A DNA stretch of 64,000 nt from Ashinkailepas kermadecensis (taxonomy: Eukaryota > Arthropoda > Thecostraca > Neolepadidae), in the NCBI GenBank assembly GCA_034440615.1, contig JAOTOM010004321.1, positions 62,001 to 126,000 on the forward strand, written 5' to 3'. Shown here in pieces: positions 35,711 through 46,510 of the stretch; the stretch's first letter is position 1; every line of letters begins with the position of its first letter. The notes beneath the pieces were generated by a model that was not told where the DNA came from, did no database searches, and saw only the letters and a list, made by a program, of their open reading frames with translations. A program made the position numbers and the translations under genes.

Positions 35711-36112
35711 TAGGCTGAGCGCCGGTTGAGCATGGGCTGAGCGTGGGCTGAGCGTGGGCTGAGCATGGGCTGAGCGTGGGCGAGCGTGGGCTGAGCGTGG
35801 GCTGAGCGTGGGCTGAGCGTGGGCTGAGCGTGGGCTGAGCGTGGGCTGAGCGTGGGCTGAGCGTGGGCTGAGCGTGGGCTGAGCGTGGGCTGAGCGTGGG
35901 CTGAGCGTGGGCTGAGCGTGGGCTGAGCGTGGGCTGAGCGTGGGCTGAGCGTGGGCTGAGCGTGGGCTGAGCGTGGGCTGAGCGTGGGCTGAGCGTGGGC
36001 TGAGCGTGGGCTGAGCGTGGGCTGGGCGTGGGCTGAGCGTGGGCTGAGCGTGGGCTGAGCGTGGGCTGAGCGTGGGCTGAGCGTGGGCTGAGCGTGGGCT
36101 GAGCGTGGGCTG
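35711..36112. repeat. Minisatellite, 11-bp unit GAGCGTGGGCT, about 36 copies
   Basis: The array is nearly homogeneous over 400 bp, with a few variants at the left edge (GAGCATGGGCT, GAGCGCCGGTT). The plus strand carries a GGG run every 11 bp and is strongly G-rich over C. Confidence 0.97.
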
Positions 36113-37883
36113 TCTCAGTGCATGTCAGAGGAGCTTGATTTCGTGCCTAAAACTTTGTATCAGCGGATTGGGAACGAAGCCAGCTCGGACGCCAATCGAT
36201 GCACCCATACCGAAATTGAATTCCACTGTCCAATATACCCATGGCTTACATTTGAATGCAGCATTTTGCCAAACTTGCAAAGGTGGCAAGGTGTGGCGCG
36301 ACTCTTTCTGGCAGCGTTTTCGCCCAGCTTGCGTCATCGACAAGCGTTCGGCACGACATGTCACGGGCGGCCAGATGGACGGCCGTTCGGCCCCGAGGCA
36401 CGCGAGTCACGTGACAGGACTCAACCACACGCTGGCAGCCGACGGAGTCCACACAGCGAGCTGTGGGCAAGACAGGCACACCCCACAACCCTGGCCAGGA
36501 AGAAATGCTATAAGTACGAATGGGCATTGGGACGAAGATGGAGAAAATAATTAAAGGGGTAGTTCGAATGTTTAGGGAACAACCAGGACGAACAACTAGG
36601 ACAAATAATTATTACAGTTTGAAAAGCGTGACCATTGGGCTTGGCTGGGCCGGGTCGGGCCGGATCGTAAAATGTCTTTTTTTCTCGTATATGGGAGAAG
36701 CCACGCCTGGGCTTCATCACCCTCGTTCGTGTGTACGTTTTGCAAAACATCCACTTATGCATACTCCGTGGTATTTACTCTCGCTCAATAATATCATACT
36801 GAGCCTACTACTATACAAAGAACACTTTTTTTCGGACACCAGGAAATAAATAAATTTCGGAAAGCTTAAAACGGAGTTGCAGAAAATAAATCCACCGGCG
36901 GTACATTAGCAGTGAGGGAGTGGGGAGTGAGGCACTCGTATCGAGGAGCGCCTGCTACCACCTGCATCGCCAATTACAGCCCATTGGCTTTCATTTGGAG
37001 CTGCATTAAACGACACGGGAAGCGACATGAAGCATCCTTGTGCTTTGCGAATTCACTAAGCACTTCTACCTACCTGTCACGTCGTCTTCGGGCCGAAACT
37101 GCGCATTTCAGGGCGACGTCTGTTTAGTCACTGCGGCGGAGAACACTTGCGGCGGCGGCCTGTAGCTCACTGACCTATCCCGCACATGCGTCAGCACCGC
37201 ACTCTTGTGGCAGAAATGTGTACTTACAGCAATTTCCAAGGCCATTCAACAGCTGCATGCATCACCCTACCTCTTTTGGTTTGCCTTCATGTCAGGCCAA
37301 AGTGCTCAGTGTCGCGGTTGTTTCAGTCACCGGTCACACGTTCAGGTGAAAATATGTTGCTCGGCTTCTACCCTGAAGTCTGCGCGACCAGTTCGACGGG
37401 AAGGTGGCATTAACGAGACGCGCTGACGGAACCCAAATCTACAGTGTCATTTCAGGGCAGCCATGGTTCATCGCTAACAATATATAATTATCGGGATGGC
37501 TGGAACGGGCAACAGCACATTTCCAGACTCTCCCCACCACTTGTGACGCAATGTTATGGGAAAATTGAAAATGTAATCGACTGGGGTGCCACACCATATG
37601 ACACATATGATGTCATGTCAGGTGACCTATGTCATTTGAACTAGGTTCAAATGCGGTAAAAGCATAATAGGCCAGGTAATTATGTTGCTATCAGCACAAT
37701 ACTTGCTGGGAGTAAAGATATCCACCATCCTAGATACAATGTGAGCTTCCTTATTGAGACATGTGCTGTGGCCCATAATTACCAAACTGAGGCCTGTGCA
37801 CGATAATGTAGGTGATTTCTTCTACTCAAATGGCTTTGGCAGCCAGCTACACCCGAATATCAACCATGGATCGCATGAGACTA
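36113..37883. other. Non-genic stretch
   Basis: Overlapping open frames at 36105-36554 have no recognisable domain. The region at 37560-37700 has GTCATGTCAGGTGACCT-like words resembling the dispersed repeats. Nothing else recognised. Confidence 0.4.
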
Positions 37884-38565
37884 CCGATGCCAATCACCTG
37901 CCGATGCCAGATCGCCTGGCTCACCTGTCGATGCCGCTGCCTGGCCGACCACCCGATGCCAGTCCGTCTGGCCGACCTCCCGATCCCAGACCGCCTGGGC
38001 GACCTGCCAATGCCAGACCGCCTGACCGACCTCTCGATGCCAGACCACCTGGCCGACCTGCCGATGCCGGACCGCCTGGCGGACCTCCTGATGCCAGACC
38101 GCCTGGCTGACCTCCCAATGCTAGACCGCCTGGCCGACCTCCCGATGCCAGACCGCCTGGCCGACCTACCAATACCAGACCGCCTGACCGACCTCTCGAT
38201 GCCAGACCGCCTGGCCGACCTGCCGATGCCAGACCGCCTGGCCGACCTGCCGATGCCAGACCGCCTGGCCGACCTGCCGATGCCAGACCGCCTGGCCGCC
38301 TGCCGATGCCAGACCGCCTGGCCGACCTCTCGATGCCAGATCGCCTGGCCGATCTCTCGATGCCAGACCGCCTGGCCGACCTACCAATGCCAGACCGCGT
38401 GGCCGACCTGCCGATGCCAGACCGCCTGGCCGACCTGCCGATGCTAGACCGCCTGGCTGACCTCCCAATGCCAGACCGCTTGGCCGACCTACCAATGCCA
38501 GACCACCTGACCGACCTCTCGATGCCAGACCGCCTGGCCGACCTGCCGATGCCAGACCGCCTGCC
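37884..38565. repeat. Minisatellite, 27-bp unit, about 25 copies
   Basis: The unit is CCAGACCGCCTGGCCGACCT followed by GCCGATG, with many point variants. A 27-bp unit encodes a nine-residue repeat (MPDRLADLP) in one frame and stays open in frames on both strands for over 200 codons. I treat these frames as by-products. Confidence 0.95.
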
Positions 38566-39015
38566 GGTCACCGACGATCCGTTCGGCAACGCGGCGGCCG
38601 GTCGACCTTGACGGCTCGTCAGAGCAAAATCACCTGCCGACATTCAAATTTGAAACACCAAAAGATGTGCATTGTGTTCACCTGCATAGCATACTGAGAC
38701 ACGCAGGGCTATGTTTTGTAAGTCATTGAGAATAACAAAACAGAGGGATGGAAGATAGCAAGCAATCTGCTGTGTGCAGCGCCACGGTACTCAACTGCCT
38801 CGTGGCTCTCCTTCCATCCGTACCTGCCATAACTCTACCTTCCCTCTTGGGCCATCGGTGCACTTATACGAGTAAATTATGCAAATGAAGTGTGCCTCGT
38901 GACGAAGTTGCGCCGTCAATAACATTTAATGGCAACCTGATTGCCAGTGACAAGTGACAGTGACGGCTACGACTGTGATATCAGTAGTTGGCATAAAACT
39001 TAACCTACCCAGTCT

Positions 39016-39219
39016 GACAGCGGTGCTGATTGGTAGGTACTTGGGTTCTTTTACGACGCATTCCACTGTTGGGTCATGTAGCGTCGCCAACCTCTCACGC
39101 CGGTTGGTCGCGGGTGGACTCGGTAATCCTGCCGGCTGTGGGATTCGAACCCACGATCTTCCACCACGAGTCCGACCCCACACCGACCGAGCTGCCGCAG
39201 ACCCCGACAACGATGCTGA
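39016..39219 (-). mobile_element. tRNA-derived SINE, second copy, with imperfect 14-bp target duplication
   Basis: GACAGCGGTGCTGA at 39016-39029 and GACAACGATGCTGA at 39206-39219 (12 of 14 identical) bracket a 176-bp minus-strand insert. It has a tRNA-like head with B box GGTTCGAATCC and then the same body as the copy at 32591-32751 (CGCGACCAACCGGCGTGAGA, GGCGACGCTACATGACCCAA), ending CGTCGTAAAAGAACCC. The head differs clearly from the first copy except near the B box. Confidence 0.8.
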
Positions 39220-39356
39220 GGCTGCGTTGTGCGTCAGCGGGCATGCTCCGACCCGCTGGTGTCCTGATGATGGGCCTCATTGCACTGCACATCCTCCACG
39301 CTGCTGTCTGCGTGCCTGAGCCAGCATGTATGTGCCCCTCCCCTCAGCCATGGAAG

Positions 39357-39672
39357 TTTGCATTTGCAGTCGCAGCCGTGTTGTGTCGCAGCAGAGTCAG
39401 TCAACACATTTGGAGCAACGGCAATGTCGAGTCGCAGTTTCTGCACTTTTTAAAACAATTTTATCGTGTGTCAGTAATGTCGAGTTGCAGTATTTGCATT
39501 AGCAGTCGTGTTGTGTCGCAGTAAATTCGGTCGAAGATCTTGCTGTGACATCAAGCAAGTGACATGTCGCGTCGTGGTTGTTGCAGTTGTGTCGTGTCGC
39601 AGTAATATCCCGTCGCAGTTGTTGTCGGAGTTGTGTCGTGTCGCAGTGATATCGCGTCGCAATAGTTGCATT
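39357..39672. repeat. Degenerate GTCGCAGT-type minisatellite
   Basis: Units of about 30-40 bp contain GTTGTGTCGCAGTAATGTCG and CGTCGCAGTTGTTG variants, recurring near 39380, 39430, 39506, 39580, 39610 and 39640. Confidence 0.8.
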
Positions 39673-40059
39673 GACGCATTGGCAGTCGCTTGGTTGGCTA
39701 TTTGGAGAAGAACCAGGACAACTCAAAAGCTAAAAGGCTATCTCGCTATATGAGTGGCTCTGGCCGCACCCACCGGGCCTATCCAGCACAGGCACGCCTA
39801 CCCGTGGTACATAGTCTCATACACACGACGGCCCAACACACCGTGGCCTTGACCCGACTAGGACCTTGACCCGGCAGCCAGACGATCACACCACAGCTGA
39901 AGCTGTGAGTCCAGGCGCCGGAGTCGCAAACACGGTGTGAACTGGTGGAGACATGACGAATACAGCGACCAGTAGCTCACTGCTGGACACTTAGATGTTT
40001 GACTTTCAAACAAATAGCATTTGATCTGCGTAGCAACGCACACCAGAACTACTGATTCG

Positions 40060-40312
40060 ACATGGCTGACGTCAGCCGTCCCTGGTCGGTTGACGTCAAC
40101 CGTCCCTGGTCGGTTGACGTCAACCGTCCCTTGTCGGTTGACGTCAACCGTCCCTGGTCGGTTGACGTCAACCGTCCCTGGTCGGCTGACGTCAACCGTC
40201 CCTGGTCGGTTGACGTCAGCCGTCCCTGGTCGGTTGACGTCAACCGTCCCTGATCGGTTGACGTCAACCGCTGGTCGGCTGACGTCAACCGTCCCTGGTC
40301 GGTTGCTTACCA
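40060..40312. repeat. 24-bp minisatellite carrying ten perfect CRE palindromes
   Basis: The unit is CGTCCCTGGTCGGTTGACGT followed by CAAC. TGACGTCA, the full palindromic cAMP response element bound by CREB/ATF-type bZIP factors, begins at 40067, 40091, 40115, 40139, 40163, 40187, 40211, 40235, 40259 and 40280: exactly 24 bp apart except the last step of 21 bp. In most units the palindrome extends to GGTTGACGTCAACC. A 24-bp unit keeps frames open on both strands; these are not taken as genes. Confidence 0.95.
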
Positions 40313-41100
40313 TCGCCGGTATCGAGCCGACAGTCCAACTGGACTCAAGCTATCGAAATGCCGACGTGAAGTTGCCATTCTTGTTCGGGATGTTTACCTT
40401 ATTGTGAGCTATCACAGACGCCCAATTGGTTGAGTTGTTGGTTCTAACTTGGATATAATTCGAGTGTTAATCCGCGTAAGCAAACGCGACTCATATTTAG
40501 GTGCATGACATCATATTCAATGTGATACCGTGCGACGAATGTTATTGCAACTAAATGATTTAGAGAGTTCTTACCTCTGCAACTATTAGCTATTGTAACT
40601 GAGTTTCCGTTCATGCTTTCCAAGCATGCGACAATTGCTATAACCGCTGACAATAATTGCTATAGTAAGGAAGCAACAAACTAACTTAGTATACACAAAT
40701 TGCATTAAGCGAATAGTATCTGTTCAACAAATCGACCTGGACGTAGCTTGCTGGACTTAATATCGGCAAAATATTATGACCTGGTCAGCTGTGCCGGTAT
40801 GACGTGTCGTATTTGCAGCAGCCCACACCATATCACGTGCGTTTTGATGCACTGCCCGACTCGTACCTCCCATCGTTCTCATGCTAAACGAAAAAAAATC
40901 GTTGTCGAAGCAAAGTAAACAGCGCTACAAATAGCCTTCATCTGTCGTAACTTGAATGGCTCCCGGTGCTTATGTGCACCTAATTCCCAACAAATGGACT
41001 GTCTTTTGTAGCGTCTTCATTCGCCAGCTGGACCGGGTGGCGCCCATTCGACTTGGTGCGTGCGTCCGGCCGGCCGGACGGCCGGACGGACGGACGGCAG
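40313..41100. other. Non-genic stretch
   Basis: No feature recognised. The last 30 bp (41068-41100) is a short CCGG/GACGG run leading into the next array. Confidence 0.4.
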
Positions 41101-41443
41101 GACGGACGGCGCACCGCTCTGGACGGCGCACCGCTCTGGACGGCGCACCGCTCTGGACGGCGCACCGCTCTGGCCGGCGCACCGCTCTGGCCGGCGCACC
41201 GCTCTGGACGGCGCACCGCTCTGGCCGGCGCACCGCTCTGGCCGGCGCACCGCTCTGGACGGCGCACCGCTCTGGACGGCCCACCGCTCTGGCTGGCGCA
41301 CCGCTCTGGCCGGCGCACCGCTCTAGACGGCGCACCGCTCTGGACGGCCCACCGCTCTGGCTGGCGCACCGCTCTGGCTGGCGCACCGCTCTAGACGGCG
41401 CACCGCTCTGGACGGTGCACCGCTCTGGACGGCGCACCGCTCA
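41101..41443. repeat. Minisatellite, 17-bp unit CTGGACGGCGCACCGCT, about 20 copies
   Basis: Variants with CTGGCCGGC, CTGGCTGGC and CTAGACGGC are interspersed. Three 17-bp units make 51 bp, so frames of 17-residue repeats run through on both strands. Confidence 0.95.
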
Positions 41444-43758
41444 TTACCGCCGACACGGCGTTGTGACACGCTCGGAGCTCCATCCAGACTGTGTGTTCGG
41501 GACGCTGTCTCCCCGACCGGGCCGCCGAGTCCCGCCCGAAGGCGGTCCGATCGGTCACACTCAGGGGCGCCGTCAGGCATACACGCAGGGTGTAGCACAC
41601 GCCCCAGGCTATTACACCCGCCCCCCCGGATTATATGATCTAAAACGTTGTGATGGCCACAATGCTTCCCGTGGTCGCAAGTCATAACGGCTCGCCGACC
41701 TACCACCGTCCATCCTAATGCTAGCAGGCATAGCAGCGTCCGGCTGAGCCCGAGGGCTGGCAGTGAGGGCTGGAGCTGGCACCGTCACACGAGTCACTGG
41801 ATATCACACTCCTATGGCGCACCGTCGTGTGCTTGTCAAAGCGTTACGTTGATATACAATACGTTACGTTACCAATACGTTGACGATCTCCAAGTTCCTA
41901 CAAGCAGAAAAGGGATAATCAAATGGAGTCCACCGTAAGAATACTTTATCAATGGTTTTGTGAACGGAGAATGAAAATACATTCCAAAAGAGCCGGATTG
42001 TGGCCATTTGTCACAGGAGTCACGCCCAAATGCATTCCGGAAGTGCAAATTGAATCCTGTGAACTACCGTACATGACCCGAACACTTCCAAGCATTTAAG
42101 AGTACACGTCGATTGTCACTTCAGTTTTTAGGCGCATGTCAGTGGGGATGTGTAAAAATACCGGAATATATGTATTAAATCAAATCAGGAATGCTATCCC
42201 AGAAGTGCAACGTCTCTGTTGGGCGAAGCGTTTGTAATTTCTTTTGTTCGCTGATGCATGCCCGTTTACGTTTCTTGTGGCTGAGGTCAAAATCATCGCA
42301 TTCAAATAGTTATCAATTTCTGCGCACAAGTAGTTGGCGGAAAAAGTAAATTTCTTATGGGACGAAAAAAGACCCCTGAAATGGTACTTTTGGGTCAAAA
42401 ATGAACCGGGCGTATTAGGCGTGGAAGCATCGGCTGCTTTACCGTGTGCGAGGGTCGCAGATTGGCTATTTTCCGAAATGCCGGCTGCGTGTAAAGCAAT
42501 GTTACTCTGCTTTTTATCTGTGCACAACTGTGTGCAGCTGTGCCACCAACATAATTATGCACACAATATCACTCACAACACCAGTCACCGCAGCTTTAGA
42601 GTTTCCCTCCGTAAGATATGTGTAGCTGAGCATCTGCCGGGGGACGGCCGGCTACCGCTGCTGAAGCCGTCCCCGCTGCCACTGCTGATGTTGGTGAAGC
42701 TGTCGCCGCTGTTAGTGACGATCGATCAGCACACGTCGCCCCGGATCCGAGCGACCCAGTGCAGCCAGTTGGCAGCGGAACCGTGACATGATGAACGAGC
42801 ACATCGACCAGAGCTCGGTGCATTGCTACGACTGCACGATCGTGTGCTACAGCGCCGTCGTCAAGGTCCCGATATTGGTGTCTATTGGGTCGTTTGCCGT
42901 CATGGGATCGCTCTGGCACACACAGAGGCCATGCGCCCTGATGGCGTCGGCCGTACCAGTGAAGTTCGTGGTTCGATGCGGCGCGGTCCGGACATTGGCC
43001 CAGCTGAAGTGTCAGCTTCCGTCGTTCCTCTGACCTCATTGGTGCTCCATGAGCGCAGACGAACCGCACTAGCGGTGCCGAGTGTTTGACCTGGCAAGTA
43101 GGGCTCGTCACTTTGAGACCAATGCCAGTCAGCAGGAAGACAGGCCGGGGAAACTTGTGTCTGCACTCCAACCTGTCAGCTGTGACGTATGTCAGCCTGT
43201 CCCATTGAGCACGTCTCCATCGCTGTCGGCGGCTTCCCTGCTGCATTGTGCCGTGTACATTACAAGTCGCATGGCGACTATGGATAGTCCGTCAGCCACG
43301 GACACGCTCAAGGGGCAGGCTATCCACCCCTTCGCTGAGAGGGTAGACGCATTTGCTATCTCACAGGTGGCAGTCGGTTCTGCAAAGGAACGTCTAACGA
43401 TTAAAAGTTGTACGCTGTATTTCGTAAAATTTTGCGAATGTCCCTAGACTATCTACATATATTAATATTCAGCTGCAGGATAAGGAGCAGTCACGGCATA
43501 CAAACTTATAGAGAATGGTAAGGTTACTTATTTCATGTTTCCAATTTGCAATGGTGATTTAATTTCAGTAGTTGAACTATCCTAGCACGTTTTAACTTGA
43601 CCAACCTTCCATAGGTCAATGCCAATATGTTATTCTTAGTGTTGTATGCACACTGAACATAGACAAAATTTTGCTCTTGGCGACTGAATCATCTTGTTCA
43701 AACAAATAGAATGGTGCATTTCCAGCTGGTCCCCTGGCTTGGCTTCATTTCGCCTCGA
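41444..43758. other. Non-genic stretch, GC-rich and multi-frame open at 42600-43250
   Basis: At 42600-43250 open frames overlap on both strands (216 codons on minus, 81-88 on plus) in GC-rich sequence. I recognise no motif and see no splice pattern I trust. The rest is unremarkable. Confidence 0.4.
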
Positions 43759-44221
43759 TGAACCTAGGCTGGATTGCTATATTTGTACTGTGTGTAAGCT
43801 TGACACATGCGATCTACAAAATGTCATCCTGGGTGTCTGACTTTATGGGTCGGAATAAGATACAGCGGCCATAAAAGTACAAATAGAGGTGACAGTGACA
43901 TTACACTTCAATTCGGGGTGGTAGTGACCAGATAAGCAAACACATCGCTTATTCAGTAGCGACTTCAAATGCGCTGTACGCAAGTCGGCACCCAATCTGT
44001 TAATTCAAGAAATGTCGCTAAACCACAGGCGCCTCCGGCTCGCCTCGGTACGGACGCGTGAACCTAGGCTGGATTGCTATATTTGTACTGTGTGTAAGCT
44101 TGACACATGCGATCTACAAAATGTCATCCTGGGTGTCTGACTTTATGGGTCGGAATAAGATACAGCGGCCATAAAAGTACAAATAGAGGTGACAGTGACT
44201 TTACACTTCAATTCAGGGTGG
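43759..44221. repeat. Direct duplication of a 163-bp segment at exactly 300-bp offset
   Basis: Positions 43759-43921 and 44059-44221 are identical except for two substitutions and both begin TGAACCTAGGCTGG. The 137 bp between them is unrelated to the copies. Near identity implies recent origin. Confidence 0.95.
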
Positions 44222-44323
44222 CACATTACAATTCAATTCAATACAATACATTATAATTCAATTCAGCACACGTGGCAGCGTGTGCTGTGCTGTGCATCTG
44301 ATGTTGTGAGTGTGATGCTGATG

Positions 44324-44907
44324 GACACCATCACCGGTCGTGAGTTGTGCTGTGCGTCTTGTGGTGCATCCTGTGCCGTGAGTTGGACACTGATGGACAC
44401 CATCACCGGTCGTGAGTTGTGCTGTGCGTCTTGTGGTGCATCCTGTGCCGTGAGTTGGACACTGATGGACAGCATCACCGGTCGTGAGGTGTAATGTGCA
44501 TCTGGTGTTGTGAGTGTGACGCTTGTGGACAGCATCACCGCTCGTGTCCGTATGTCCGTCCGTGTGGTAGTGAACTGTTGTTGTGGGGACAGCATCACCG
44601 CTCGTGTCCGTATGTCCGTCCGTGTGGTAGTGAACTGTTGTTGTGAGGACAGCATCACCGCTCGTGTCCGTATGTCCGTCCGTGTGGTAATGAACTGTTG
44701 TTGTGAGGACAGCATCACCGCTCGTGTCCGTATGTCCGTCCGTGTGGTAGTGAACTGTTGTTGTGGGGACAGCATCACCGCTCGTGTCCGTATGTCCGTC
44801 CGTGTGGTAGTGAACTGTTGTTGTGGGGACAGCATCACCGCTCGTGTCCGTATGTCCGTCCGTGTGGTAGTGAACTGTTGCTGTGAGGACAGCATGCACG
44901 ACACAAA
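44324..44907. repeat. Mixed minisatellite: 72-bp units followed by 60-bp units sharing a core
   Basis: The core GACASCATCACCGSTCGTG starts at 44324, 44396, 44468, 44528, 44588, 44648, 44708, 44768, 44828 and (partial) 44888. The first two steps are 72 bp and the rest 60 bp, with different spacer sequence after the core. Both lengths are multiples of three, which explains the 213- and 178-codon frames. Confidence 0.95.
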
Positions 44908-45024
44908 TGGCGTTATGTTGCTCGAGCTGTTCGGCGTTGAACTATTTCAGATTTCGGACCGTTTCGGCAACATAGTCGTTTTTTTCCGCGGCAGCGAAGA
45001 AACGACGTCGCGCAGCACTGCACA

Positions 45025-45167
45025 ATTGTTAGTACCTTATTGTTAGTACCTTATTGTTAGTACCTTATTGTTAGTACCTTATTGTTAGTACCTTATTGTT
45101 AGTACCTTATTGTTAGTACCTTATTGTTAGTACCTTATTGTTAGTACCTTATTGTTAGTACCTTATT
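45025..45167. repeat. Minisatellite, 14-bp unit TTATTGTTAGTACC, ten copies
   Basis: The copies are exact over about 140 bp. Confidence 0.97.
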
Positions 45168-45289
45168 CTGTATCAGTTTTGTGTCTGCCGTGCCGTCCTC
45201 TTTGACCTGGCTCAGGTCAAAGAGGACCATCTAAAAAATACTTGATGATCGCTAACTGATACACATGAAGAGCATTGAAACGAAAGTTG

Positions 45290-45905
45290 CTACGCGACTG
45301 CAATTGGACAGTGCCTCCAAAGCATATCTCTCGAATTTTTTATTGGTGTCAGGTCAGTGGCCTGAGGTCACAGCTAATTTTGATCCATTTTGGACCAATT
45401 TTCCTATTTTTGCAACATGCACGTTCTTCTAACATCACCTTGACCTTGGTGTGCACGAAGAAGCAAGAAGAAGCAAGAAACAAGAACAAGAAGCACGGAT
45501 AATTCCCTTATCTAATTTCCTCGATCTCCGTCAAGTGACTTGAGGTCAGGTGACGATAAAATGCGCTGTGCAGGCAAGCATATTAAGACATTGCTGTTTT
45601 GATGGTTTATTTTTTGGGGGTTTTCATGGCCTAAATAGTGTCCAAGTTGCATTGGAAGACCTAAATTATCCTAATATGCAGATATAAATGTTCATGAAAA
45701 ACATATTAAAAGACCGCCATTTTGATTTCCTAAGGTATCCCAAACTAAAAAACAATACGATTTTCTCACCCCAAGGGCTTTCTGATGGTGTCCCATTTGT
45801 TTTCATTCGAGGCTTAGTTTGGAAGCTAGACGGGACTCCCCCCCCCTCCCCCGAGACGGGATGTGAGGATCTGACCGGCAAGACGGAAAGGTTAATCATC
45901 TGCAG
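45290..45905 (+). repeat. Dispersed repeat, type B followed by type A
   Basis: The first 400 bp follow the type B order seen at 33640-34170. From about 45740 it continues into type A words (GGTGTCCCATTTGTTTTC, GAGGCTTAGTTTGGAAG, GAGACGGGATGTGAGGATCT) seen inverted at 28185-28450. A and B therefore look like parts of one longer non-autonomous element of some 600-800 bp. Confidence 0.65.
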
Positions 45906-46269
45906 TATCGGTGGTGCGTGGAGAAAAGAGAGATAACGCTGCTGAATGTGAATGCCAGCTTTGCCCTTTCGGAAGACTAGGGCTGATTACGAGAAGTGCG
46001 CTATAGGTTCGGCGCAATAGTTGCGACACCAGAGTGCTGCGACCGCACCCACTGTCTGTGCTCCCCAGCAGGGATTAATCAGCCGACAATGACCGGGGTC
46101 GCTTGGTCATGGTTGGCGAAAGACTGTGTGCTGAAAGACTGTGTGATAGGTGGTGTGCTGGCTGTGCTGGCGTCGATATCTCAAGTACGTGCCATGGAAT
46201 GTATTAAGTTCGTAGAAAATGGCGTGGTCAACACTATCATGTCGATGAGTTCATAAGCAACTATTCACT
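45906..46269. other. Unassigned stretch upstream of the L2-like LINE
   Basis: It may contain degraded N-terminal endonuclease sequence of the LINE that follows, but no block is recognisable. Confidence 0.3.
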
Positions 46270-46510
46270 TACCGTGACAGTGAAGCGCCCTACATTCGCC
46301 ACAGGCTCTTTATTGGATGTCTTCATAACAAACTCGCCCATCTCTGTCGGCAGAACCAGAGTGAGTTTCTGCCACTACAGTGCTCACAAGTTTATCATAT
46401 GTTCGATTAAAGTAAAAAGGCCCGCCTCAGTTAACACCGTGATAAAGTTACGTTCTTTCAGACGAGTGGATACCTCGGAACTGACCCTTGACCTTGGTGA
46501 GATCGACTAG
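46270..46510 (+). pseudogene. L2-like LINE: C-terminal part of the endonuclease
   Basis: TFATGSLLDVFITNSPIS matches the DLV/DVF-x-TN block near the end of LINE endonucleases. The later HYSAHKFIICSIKVKRP occupies the place of the final SDH block, degraded. The frame continues into an RT linker with RSFRRVDTSELTLDL. The N-terminal two thirds of the domain are missing. Confidence 0.65.

Noticed and set aside
43759..44221. Miniature LTR-type element (TRIM)
   Set aside because: The copies start with TG but do not end in CA, and no primer-binding site, polypurine tract or target duplication was found. A local duplication is simpler.
44258..44904. Two 213-codon minus frames and a 178-codon plus frame
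   Set aside because: They run through the 72/60-bp minisatellite, whose units are multiples of three. All are repeat by-products.
45025..45167. Possible CRISPR-like array (also at 40060-40312 and 49104-49258)
   Set aside because: The repeats are contiguous, with no unique spacers, and the setting is an animal genome. These are minisatellites.
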